Shown here piece by piece: positions 7,242 to 15,535 of a DNA stretch of 64,000 nucleotides. Position 1 is the stretch's first letter. Every line of letters begins with the position of its first letter. Both the position numbers and the translations under genes were made by a program. The notes beneath the pieces were generated by a model that saw nothing but the letters and a program-made list of their open reading frames with translations, was not told where the DNA came from and did not search any database. Origin of the DNA: JASDSY01 sp041441465 (GTDB lineage Bacteria > Muiribacteriota > UBA9980); contig JASDSY010000030.1 of assembly GCA_041441465.1 (NCBI GenBank), forward strand, positions 62,001-126,000, given 5' to 3'.

Positions 7242-9643
7242 ATGAAAATCAAATTTCAATTGCTTTTGTGCTTTATTGCTATGGCTTTTTTGTCGGTAAT
7301 ATCGGAAAAGTTAATCTCGCCAATTTAAGCGAGGCAGACAATAAGCTTTATGAACAAACGCTCATTCCTCTCGTCAAGGCAGCAAAGCTCGAAGCCGATT
7401 ATCACCGTTTGAGGATTGCCACGCGAAACGTCGTGCTCTCCGAAAACACCAAAGAAATTGAATATAATATTGAAAGAGTAAAGATTTTAAAGGAACAGGT
7501 AGAAAAAAGCTGTCAGGAATTTGAAAATTTGCAGGTAGAAAAAGAAATTTTAGAATTATTCGCTCAATTCAGGCAAGTAAACTTAAAGCATTATGAAATT
7601 ATTGAAACATTAATCAAATTAATAGTTACAGGTGATACTTCTCAAAATTTAAAATTATTAAAAGAATCAGATGAATTAGCAAAACCCGCCCGTGATATTC
7701 TAATAAAAATAGTTGATCAAAAAACAAAAATAGCTAAATCCGTTGCGGACAATAATTTATCAATGGCAAATAAAGCCGATAAATTGATGACATATTTTAT
7801 TATTGTCGCGCTTATTATAGCCTTAATTTCAGGTATCTTTATTTCTTCGAAAATAGCCGCGATTATAACATCGCTGAACAAAGAAGCAAATTTGCTTACA
7901 AATTCGGTGCTGGTCGGAAATTTGAACGTTCGCGGCGACCTAAGCAAAATAAATTTTGAGTTCCGTGACATAATAAAGGGCATGAATGAAACAATGGACG
8001 CTTTCTGCAAGCCATTAAATATGACTGCTGAGTATATAGATAAAATATCAAACGGTGTTATTCCGCCGGAGATTAATGAAAATTATCAGGGCGATTTTAA
8101 TGAAATTAAGAAAAACATAAATAAGTTGATTAAAACTTTAAAGAGTTTTACCGCGCAAATGGCCAGCATATACCGTGAACATTCGGCGGGCGAGATTGAA
8201 GTTAAAATAAATTTAAATGAATTTAACGGGGTTTATCATGAAATGGCGGAAAGTGTAAGCAAAACAGTTAATCATCATGTCGGCATAATATTAAAATGTC
8301 TCGATATTCTTGATGCTTACGCTATTCAGGGTGATTTTTCAAAAAAACTTGAAAGATTTCCAGGAAAGCAGGCAATGCTTAACGAAAAAATTGACGCGTT
8401 GAAACTTAATTTACAAAATATAATCGATGAAATAAAAATACTTTCGGATTCGGCAATAAGCGGAAATATGAAATTTCGCGGCGACTATTCTAAATTTTCA
8501 GGTGTTTACCAGGGGATAATAAAGGGGATAAACGAAACGCTTGATGCCGCTACGAAACCTATAGAAGAATCGGCGGTATGCCTTGAAAAAATGGCCGGCG
8601 GCGATCTTAACGTATTGGTAACCGGGGATTATAAAGGCGATCACGCAAAAATTAAAGAATCTTTAAATAAAACTATCGAGTCGATAAATGAAATTTTATC
8701 CAATGTCATTATGGCCACTCAGCAGGTTAATACAGGCTCACGCCATGTTTCTGACGCGAGCCAGTCGCTTTCAAGAACTTCGACTGAAGCAGCCAGCGCT
8801 ATCGAAGAGATAAGTTCCACGATGCAGCAAATAAATTCCCAGACCAGGCAAAATGCTCAAAATGCCAATGCGGCAAATAACCTTGCAGGCACTACCAAAA
8901 CTTCAGCCGAACAGGGCAATGAGAAAATGAGCTTAATGCAGAAAGCGATGGTCGAAATAAACGATTCGTCAAGAAATGTAGCTAAAATTATAAAAACTAT
9001 CGATGAAATCGCATTTCAGACCAATCTTTTGGCTTTGAATGCCGCGGTAGAAGCGGCGCGCGCCGGCAAGCACGGAAAAGGCTTCACCGTTGTCGCTGAA
9101 GAAGTGCGTAATCTTGCCCAGCGTAGCGCGAAAGCTGCCAAAGAAACAGCCGATATGATTGACGGGTCAATAAAAAAAGTCGAATCGGGAAACCTTATAG
9201 TCAATGATACGGCTAAATCGCTTGAAGAAATTGTCGCTAATATTGTTAAGGTTACGAACCTGATTTCTGAAATAGCGGCCGCCTCTAAAGAGCAGGAAAG
9301 CGGAGTTACCCAAATTAATCAGGGGCTTTCGCAGGTTGACAGAGTGACTCAGCAAAATACTGCTACGGCCGAAGAAGCCGCCGCTGCTTCTGAACAACTT
9401 TCGAGCCAGGCCGTCGATTTACAGACCATGCTCGAAAAATTTAAATTAAAATCCAATTCAGGAAACTTGATTGCCGACCGAAACAGTTACGCATCCGCTC
9501 ACCAAACTGCCGGGCCGGCTCCAAAAACAGCTTCTAAATTCAAAAAAGTTCAGAAAAATGTCGAAGCAATCGAAGATAAACGCCTTAATAAAGATCCGGA
9601 AAATATAATAGCGCTCGAGGATAAAGAATTCGGTGATTTTTGA
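7242..9643 (+). CDS. Methyl-accepting chemotaxis protein with apparent N-terminal frameshift
   Basis: Chemoreceptor with a periplasmic four-helix-type sensor (about 40-170), a membrane helix (FIIVALIIALISGIFI), several HAMP-like segments and a C-terminal signalling domain with the conserved hairpin DEIAFQTNLLALNAAVEAAR, which binds CheA/CheW. The only good ribosome-binding site (AAAGGAG) precedes the ATG at 7242, whose frame gives a hydrophobic leader (MKIKFQLLLCFIAMAF) but stops after 28 codons. The long frame is open from a GTG at 7268. One extra T in the T6 run at 7286-7291 would join both into a normal receptor. This is therefore an assembly error, a mutation or a slippery tract. Confidence 0.85.
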
Positions 9644-9702
9644 TTAAATCATAATAATAATAATATATTTTTGAAATAATAATTTTTGATATGGTCTTTA
9701 CT

Positions 9703-9746
9703 AAACCGGGTTTATATAGTATAATTATATAAACTCGGTTTTTTAT
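9703..9746 (+). terminator. Rho-independent terminator after chemoreceptor
   Basis: AAACCGGGTTTATATA pairs with TATATAAACTCGGTTT (one G-T) around a 7-base loop, followed by TTTT. It starts 60 bases after the stop codon. Confidence 0.85.
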
Positions 9747-9922
9747 TGTAAATAAACGTAATAAGTTTGTTAAATTATTGTTAAAAAACTGAAACTTTTA
9801 TTATAAATTAGTAGTATTATTTAGAAAAGCTTTTGTTATCTTTAGTTTTATTTACAACCGAATGCTTTATAAATAGGTTTTAAGAGTCACTTAATTTTAT
9901 TATAAATAAGGAGCTGGTGGTT

Positions 9923-11110
9923 ATGAAATTTAAATCAGCAAAACAAATTTTGAAGACTGCGGGCATTACGGCATTACTGTTTATTGCGGCCGGTTTAGTT
10001 TCGCCTTTAGCGGCTGAAACGGTAACCAGTGTCAGTGATGTAAAAGATACGCTGCAGTCCGCTACTATTGAAGATAAAAAAGACGCTTCGGCATCGGGCA
10101 ATACCGCTATTGACGTCAATTTGATTACCGATCTTAAGATGGGCAGCGCCCTTGAAATGTCTATCGATAATCTTCAAGACTTAAATAAAATACTTGCTGA
10201 AATTATAAAATATGAACCGTCAATTGTTAAGAAACCTGCAAATGTCAAAGTAAGTTTCTGGCAGAGTCTAACCGGGAAGCAGCCGCTTGAGTATTTTCTC
10301 GCTCAGGGCTATGAGGAATTTCAGAAAGGCGATTACACTGCGGCATATAATCTTTTCAAATACGCCTTAAAAAAAGATCCGCTTAATAAACAGGCGCTTT
10401 ATTATATAGCGCTCTGCAAAATGAGTCAGGGGCAGGTTAAAGAAGCTATTACAATGGTTACGAAATTGCGTGACCGTATAAAAGATGAAATATGGCAGAA
10501 AGCTTTCAAAGCCGAAACCGACCCGTGGGTTGAAGCTCAGGTTGCCTTTAAAATAGGCGGTTTCGACTCGCTCGAAACATATAAAAAGAAAATAGCCGCA
10601 GGCAACCGCAAAGAACTTCATTCTGACGAATATTACGCTAAATATGTAAATAAAAATACGTGGCAGTATTACTCAAAAGAGGCGCAGCAGGAGTATAACA
10701 GCATTGCCGGTATCGATTGCGGCGGCCTTGTTCAGCGTGTTTATATGGACCTTTGCAAGAAAAACGGCATTACTCCTCCGTTTAATAGTAAAATGCCGGG
10801 CGATGAACTTACAAATAAAAAATATTCAAAACAGATTAAAGACGACGGTTTAATTCCGCCGTTATCGACAAAACCAGGTGATTTTATAATACTTAAAGAG
10901 CATGACGGCTGGGGTCACGCGTTTTATTTCGCAGGCCGCGATTCTGACGGCAGGGCATTGATAGTCGAAGCGTCAGGTGAAGGAAAAGTCCTCGCTCGCC
11001 CGATGCCTGACAGATATTACGCATACTATGAAGGAACTTATAAATTTAACGACATGGATAAAATCCGTGAGAAAACAATTCAGGCAAGCGTAACTAAAAA
11101 AGATTCCTAG
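9923..11110 (+). CDS. Secreted TPR protein with NlpC/P60-like hydrolase domain
   Basis: This 395-residue exported protein starts at the ATG at 9923, 9 bases after AAGGAG; a GTG six bases upstream lies inside that spacing and is not used. A signal peptide ends near SPLAAE. Residues about 120-190 carry TPR-like helices (GYEEFQKGDYTAAYNLFKYA). The C-terminal domain looks like an NlpC/P60 or related cysteine peptidase: Cys266 in IDCGGLVQRVY and His332 in GWGHAFYF. Such enzymes cut peptide stems of peptidoglycan. The active-site Cys and His are visible; the third polar residue is not certain. It is a single gene flanked by terminators. Confidence 0.75.
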   Translation: MKFKSAKQILKTAGITALLFIAAGLVSPLAAETVTSVSDVKDTLQSATIEDKKDASASGNTAIDVNLITDLKMGSALEMSIDNLQDLNKILAEIIKYEPSIVKKPANVKVSFWQSLTGKQPLEYFLAQGYEEFQKGDYTAAYNLFKYALKKDPLNKQALYYIALCKMSQGQVKEAITMVTKLRDRIKDEIWQKAFKAETDPWVEAQVAFKIGGFDSLETYKKKIAAGNRKELHSDEYYAKYVNKNTWQYYSKEAQQEYNSIAGIDCGGLVQRVYMDLCKKNGITPPFNSKMPGDELTNKKYSKQIKDDGLIPPLSTKPGDFIILKEHDGWGHAFYFAGRDSDGRALIVEASGEGKVLARPMPDRYYAYYEGTYKFNDMDKIREKTIQASVTKKDS

Positions 11111-11144
11111 AAAATACAGGATTAATTAATAAAAATTTAAAATT

Positions 11145-11178
11145 AAATGGCCGTTTCTGATTGAACGGCCATTTTTTT
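11145..11178 (+). terminator. Rho-independent terminator
   Basis: AAATGGCCGTT (11145-11155) pairs perfectly with AACGGCCATTT (11164-11174), followed by T's. It ends the NlpC/P60-like gene. The following 11179-11395 is A/T-rich with nothing recognised. Confidence 0.92.
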
Positions 11179-11395
11179 ATAATGGAATTAATTAATCTTA
11201 ATGATTATGTAGGCATTTTAAATTTAAGTTTTTGAAACTAATAGTGTTTATTATAAGATTATATAATTAGGTTTGATATAAAAATTGATTTTTAATGATA
11301 ATTTTGATATAATCTGAAGCTAATTGCGGTTCTTTTATATAAAAAACGTCCATTAAGAAATATTTTCAAATTAAAAAATACGATAACATATTTTC

Positions 11396-11514
11396 AGGCA
11401 AAGGATAAAAACACGATCCGGTCGGTAGTCCGGATGCGCCCTGTAAAAATGGCGTCAGTAACCTGCCCTCCTGGGGTTGTCCATTCTTTTGCGTTCGTTA
11501 CAATTCAGGAGGAA
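11396..11514 (+). ncRNA. yjdF-type (azaaromatic) riboswitch
   Basis: The leader of the yjdF-family gene is unusually GC-rich and structured. A hairpin ATCCGG/CCGGAT (11416-11421 with 11430-11435) is followed directly by GCGCC/GGCGT (11436-11440 with 11451-11455). CCTCCTG at 11467-11473 is exactly complementary to CAGGAGG at 11506-11512, which is the gene's ribosome-binding site. This fits an aptamer that controls translation by hiding the Shine-Dalgarno. The yjdF motif RNA is known upstream of this gene family and binds heteroaromatic compounds. Boundaries are approximate and the class is assigned from gene context plus remembered layout, not a covariance search. Confidence 0.75.
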
Positions 11515-11519
11515 TTTAT

Positions 11520-11930
11520 ATGCAGATAAAATTAACTCTAATGTTTGAAGATCCTTTCTGGGTAGGTGTTTTTGAACGCAGTATCGACGGCAAATATGAA
11601 GCCGCCAGATTTGTATTCGGCGCTGAACCGTGCGATGGTGAGGTTTACGAACTCATAAAAAAAGGTTATTACAACTTAAACTACACCCGTGAGTTCAATT
11701 TCGAGGAAAAAGCAGTTTCTAAAATTAACCCTAAAAGACTTCAACGCGAAATTAATCGCGAGCTTTCTTCAAATCGCGTTTCCACAAAATCTCAGCTCGC
11801 TCTTGCTGCTGAACTCGAAGCTCGTAAAATCGAGAGAAAAGCAATTTCTAAAGAGCAAAGAGAAGAAGCGATCAAACTTAAATATGAAAAAAGAAAGCTT
11901 GTGAAAAAAGAGAAAAAAAGGGGCCGCTAA
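11520..11930 (+). CDS. yjdF: YjdF family protein (DUF2992)
   Basis: This 136-residue protein matches the YjdF/DUF2992 family: N-terminal KLTLMFEDPFWVGVFER, a middle FGAEPCDGEVYE, and a long basic C-terminal helix (about 75-136) rich in Lys, Arg and Glu ending in KKEKKRGR. The biochemical role is unknown; association with a riboswitch for azaaromatic compounds suggests a part in coping with such toxic molecules. The ribosome-binding site CAGGAGG is 7 bases before the ATG and can pair with the upstream leader. The family is best known from Gram-positive bacteria, so its presence here may reflect transfer. Confidence 0.88.
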   Translation: MQIKLTLMFEDPFWVGVFERSIDGKYEAARFVFGAEPCDGEVYELIKKGYYNLNYTREFNFEEKAVSKINPKRLQREINRELSSNRVSTKSQLALAAELEARKIERKAISKEQREEAIKLKYEKRKLVKKEKKRGR

Positions 11931-12042
11931 TTTTAACTTTTAATGGGCGTTTTTTATTATATTTTGTTGCGTGGCTTCTTTTAATAATGCGGTGTTTATA
12001 AATATATATTCTTGATTTTTATCTTATTTCAGCTTTTCAGAT

Positions 12043-12078
12043 AATTTTTAAGCTGCAATTTAACTTTGCTTAAAAATT
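12043..12078. repeat. Perfect 11-bp inverted repeat in intergenic gap
   Basis: AATTTTTAAGC (12043-12053) is matched by GCTTAAAAATT (12068-12078) across 14 bases. It lies in the 350-base gap after yjdF. No T-tract of useful length follows, so it is a poor terminator. The rest of 11931-12280 is A/T-rich with no recognisable element. Confidence 0.45.
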
Positions 12079-12280
12079 CTAAATGTAAAATTAGTATTTG
12101 GTTGTTTAATGTTCTATTGTTGGTTTTATATTGTAAAATTGAATTAAATATGGTAAAATAAAATTATTGTATTACTTATGATCATTATTTTTGTGATTTT
12201 TTTTGAATTTGAAAAAATTTATATGTTTTCAAAATTTGGCGGATTGGTCCCACTCAAAAATTAAAAAGGGAGAGTTTGTA

Positions 12281-13327
12281 ATGTTAGATAAAATATTGGC
12301 TTATGATAATTTGAAATCTTTAATAATGATAATCACGGCAGGTCTTCTTATGAGCGCGGCTTCTTTAAATGCAGCCGGCAGGATTGCTCCTGAAGTCAAT
12401 GAATTGAGTAAAAAAATAAAGGCCATTTCTGACGAAAAACTTGAATACGGCAAAAAGATAGCAGAATTTACTGTAGGCACTGAAGAAAATCAGATAGGGC
12501 TTTTGAGATCGGCTGATAATGCAGTCCCGTACGGCATGTTTAACGGTCCGTCATCGTTTTTTATGGATAACGATGAGGTTTTATATGTAGTTGACTGCGT
12601 GAATCATAAGGTTACGGTATTTGACGGGAAAAAAGAATTTTCATTTATAAAGAGCATAAATTATTTTACGGATAAAGAGCATGTATCGCTTATAACCGAT
12701 ATTTTTGCGGCTAAAGACGGTTCGGTTTACCTCGCCGATACCAAAAATAAAAGCGCGGTGAAATTTTCCTCGCTTGGTATGCCGGAAATGGTTTTCGGCG
12801 CGCCTGTCAAAGACAAATTTAACGGCTTGAAACAGGCAGACGAAATAAGCGCCGACAACGACGGCAATGTTTATGTCCGCGATTATTCGCAGGAAAAAAT
12901 ATTTAAATTTTCACCGGATGGAAAATTCGCCGGTGAAATGAACTCGAATTCATGCTTATATTTCAATAAGAAAAATGAAAACCCTATGTATCAGTTCGAT
13001 GCCGAATCTAAAAGCTGGAAGCTGTATTTTGAGAAGTCGGGCGTGGAAATTACCAGATTCATACATGAAATAAAAAAGGAATCGCCCGAACAAAACATGC
13101 AGATTATCGGGCTTGACAAAAGTTCGAATATTTATGTAAAAATATTCAAGCAGGGCAAGATTACAGTGTTGAAATTATCTTCTGAAGGCAAGTTATTGGC
13201 GGAATATAAAGGCCATAATGACCCCGGATTTGATATGACGCGCTATTTTTTCGTGAATCCTGTTAAAGAAACTGTATACGCAGTAAGATACAATAAGAAA
13301 AATATCGAGATTAACGAATTAAGATAA
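12281..13327 (+). CDS. Secreted NHL/SMP-30-type beta-propeller protein
   Basis: The ATG at 12281 is chosen because GGGAGAG lies 8-9 bases upstream and a signal peptide (LIMIITAGLLMSAASLNAAG) then falls at residues 14-33; an upstream in-frame start at 12203 lacks a site. The 348-residue mature part shows blade-like repeats: GPSSFFMDNDEVLYVVDCVNHKV, DIFAAKDGSVYLADTKNK, and ISADNDGNVYVRDYSQ. These are typical of NHL/SMP-30-type propellers, which serve as binding scaffolds or lactonases. No catalytic set can be picked out. It is monocistronic, and nothing is recognised in 13328-13560 after it. Confidence 0.65.
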   Translation: MLDKILAYDNLKSLIMIITAGLLMSAASLNAAGRIAPEVNELSKKIKAISDEKLEYGKKIAEFTVGTEENQIGLLRSADNAVPYGMFNGPSSFFMDNDEVLYVVDCVNHKVTVFDGKKEFSFIKSINYFTDKEHVSLITDIFAAKDGSVYLADTKNKSAVKFSSLGMPEMVFGAPVKDKFNGLKQADEISADNDGNVYVRDYSQEKIFKFSPDGKFAGEMNSNSCLYFNKKNENPMYQFDAESKSWKLYFEKSGVEITRFIHEIKKESPEQNMQIIGLDKSSNIYVKIFKQGKITVLKLSSEGKLLAEYKGHNDPGFDMTRYFFVNPVKETVYAVRYNKKNIEINELR

Positions 13328-13568
13328 TATTAAAAAGTGTCAGTGAAACGGCTTTTTTGTTTGACTTAATTGCGCTTAAATATTAATAATGATGATTGTT
13401 TTTCATAATAAAACAAAAAAATCGGCCAAGTGCATTCGGCATTTTTATTTGAATAAATTGTGAAATAATATTTTTTAATAGCCATAAAATCGGAACGATG
13501 CTGTTGCTATTATAAGAAATACTATATAAATAAAAAAATTAAAACAAAAAGATGGAGCGGAATCAAAA

Positions 13569-14570
13569 ATGGACCAGCGGAATAATGAAGGCGGCATTGA
13601 CAGCGGCCTTATAAAAAATTTTTCGGACAGCTATAAAAAATTGAAGGCTGAAATTGCGAAAGTTATAGTAGGCCAGGAAGAAATTATTGATAAGGTGCTG
13701 ATATCGCTTTTTTCAAAAGGGCATGTGCTTATAGTCGGCGTTCCGGGTCTCGCGAAAACACTTTTAATTTCTACGATTTCAAAAGTACTTGACCTTAATT
13801 TCAACCGTGTTCAATTTACGCCTGATTTGATGCCTTCAGATATAACCGGTACGGATATTATCGAGGAAGATTCCAAAACCGGCGCCCGCGCCTTTAAGTT
13901 TATAAAGGGGCCTATTTTTTCGAATATACTTCTGGCCGATGAAATAAACAGGACGCCGCCGAAAACGCAGTCCGCTCTTCTGCAGGCAATGCAGGAATAT
14001 AAGGTTACGGTAAGCGGTAAGACTTATGAGCTGACTCCGCCGTTTTTCGTTCTGGCGACTCAGAACCCGATCGAACAGGAAGGCACATACCCGCTTCCCG
14101 AGGCGCAGCTCGACCGTTTCATGTTTAACATTCATATCGATTATCCTTCGTTTAACGAGGAAGTCGATATCGTTAAAAATTACACTTCATCGATTAATCC
14201 TGAAATTAAACCGGTTCTCAGCGCCGCTGATATAACCAGGCTGCAGGAACTGGTCAGACGTGTTCCTGTGTCTGATACCGCAGCGAATTATGCCGTAAAA
14301 ATAGCTTCGATGTCACGGCCGAAAGATCCTAACGCGCTCGATATAACCAAAAAATACGTATCGTGGGGCGCCGGCCCGCGCGCTTCGCTTTATCTGATAC
14401 TCGGCGCCAAGGCAAGCGCCCTTCTCGCCGGCCGTACCGCCGTTTCAGTCGAAGACATAAAATTCGTGGCGCATCCGGTTTTAAGGCACAGAATTATAAC
14501 AAGTTTTCAGGCCGAGGCTGACGGCGTGAATTCGATGAATGTGATCGACGAGATATTGAAAAACGCTTAA
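13569..14570 (+). CDS. MoxR-family AAA+ ATPase
   Basis: This 333-residue MoxR ATPase has Walker A GVPGLAKT (57-64), Walker B LLADEIN with D124-E125, and the family stretch NPIEQEGTYPLPEAQLDRF. MoxR proteins act as chaperones that mature or remodel partners carrying von Willebrand A domains. It is the first gene of an eight-gene co-directional run, followed after 59 bases by a DUF58 protein, the standard MoxR partner. The ribosome-binding site is a GGAG-like GATGGAGCGG with longer spacing. Confidence 0.95.
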   Translation: MDQRNNEGGIDSGLIKNFSDSYKKLKAEIAKVIVGQEEIIDKVLISLFSKGHVLIVGVPGLAKTLLISTISKVLDLNFNRVQFTPDLMPSDITGTDIIEEDSKTGARAFKFIKGPIFSNILLADEINRTPPKTQSALLQAMQEYKVTVSGKTYELTPPFFVLATQNPIEQEGTYPLPEAQLDRFMFNIHIDYPSFNEEVDIVKNYTSSINPEIKPVLSAADITRLQELVRRVPVSDTAANYAVKIASMSRPKDPNALDITKKYVSWGAGPRASLYLILGAKASALLAGRTAVSVEDIKFVAHPVLRHRIITSFQAEADGVNSMNVIDEILKNA

Positions 14571-14629
14571 TTAAAATTTCGGATGATTCGGAAGAAATTT
14601 AAAAAATAAACGGATAAAGGCTTGCTTAA

Positions 14630-15535
14630 ATGTCTGAAGTTAACTCAAAATATAAATATTTCGATCCGGCAATGCTGGCGTCTCTCCAGAATATAAAAAT
14701 AGCCGCTAAGTTTATAATTGACGGATTTACAATAGGCCATCATAAGTCACGGTTTCGCGGTTTTAATGTCGAATTCTCGCAGCACCGTCAATATATGCCC
14801 GGCGATGAAATAAAAAATATCGACTGGAAAATTTTTGCGCGCACCGATAAATATTATGTCAGGGAATTCGAGGAGGATGTAAGCTTGAAAGCTTATGTTT
14901 TGCTTGATTGTTCCGATTCTATGAGGTTTAAGGCGCCGGGTGCGCAATTTTCGAAATTCGATTACGCATCTTTTCTGACGGTCGCTTTTTCATATATAGT
15001 CTTAAAACAGCAGGATTCCATCGGACTTGTGACTTTTGCCGACAGGGTGCTGAATTTTACTCCGGCGTCGGCCAGCACTTCGCATTTCAAAGTCATACTT
15101 GACGGACTCGAGAGCGCTAAAACTGCTTACGGCACAAACCTTTCCGAAAGCTTCAGCGAGGTCGCCGCGCGCATTAAAAGACGTTCGCTCGTAATTATTA
15201 TAACGGATCTTTATGACGATGAAAACGAGATAATAAAAAGCATAAAACATCTTAAGCATAAACACCATGACGTGGCGGTTTTCCATCTCATGTCGGATTT
15301 TGAACGCGATCTTCCTATTTCCGGCGAGACCCAATTTATAGACCTCGAAAACGCTTCCGAGATAATAACGAATGCCGAGCAGCTGCGGGCCGATTATAAG
15401 TCCGTATTGAATAAGTTTATAAACGATTTTAAAGCCAGGTGCGCAGAATCTTTCGTCGATTATAATCTAGTTTCGCTGTCGGCGCCAATTGACGAGGTAA
15501 TTTATAACTACCTGAAGAAAAGTGAGAGACGATAA
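14630..15535 (+). CDS. DUF58 protein with vWA-like fold (MoxR partner)
   Basis: This 301-residue protein has the DUF58 signature YMPGDEIKNIDWKIFARTD (about 55-73) and a metal-ion-dependent adhesion site of the form DxSxS (D93-C-S-D-S97) in VLLDCSDSMRF. Later TDLYDDENE supplies a further vWA metal ligand region. There is no signal peptide or membrane helix, so it is probably cytoplasmic and held at the membrane by partners. Its stop codon abuts the GTG start of the BatA-like gene, indicating translational coupling. Confidence 0.92.
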   Translation: MSEVNSKYKYFDPAMLASLQNIKIAAKFIIDGFTIGHHKSRFRGFNVEFSQHRQYMPGDEIKNIDWKIFARTDKYYVREFEEDVSLKAYVLLDCSDSMRFKAPGAQFSKFDYASFLTVAFSYIVLKQQDSIGLVTFADRVLNFTPASASTSHFKVILDGLESAKTAYGTNLSESFSEVAARIKRRSLVIIITDLYDDENEIIKSIKHLKHKHHDVAVFHLMSDFERDLPISGETQFIDLENASEIITNAEQLRADYKSVLNKFINDFKARCAESFVDYNLVSLSAPIDEVIYNYLKKSERR

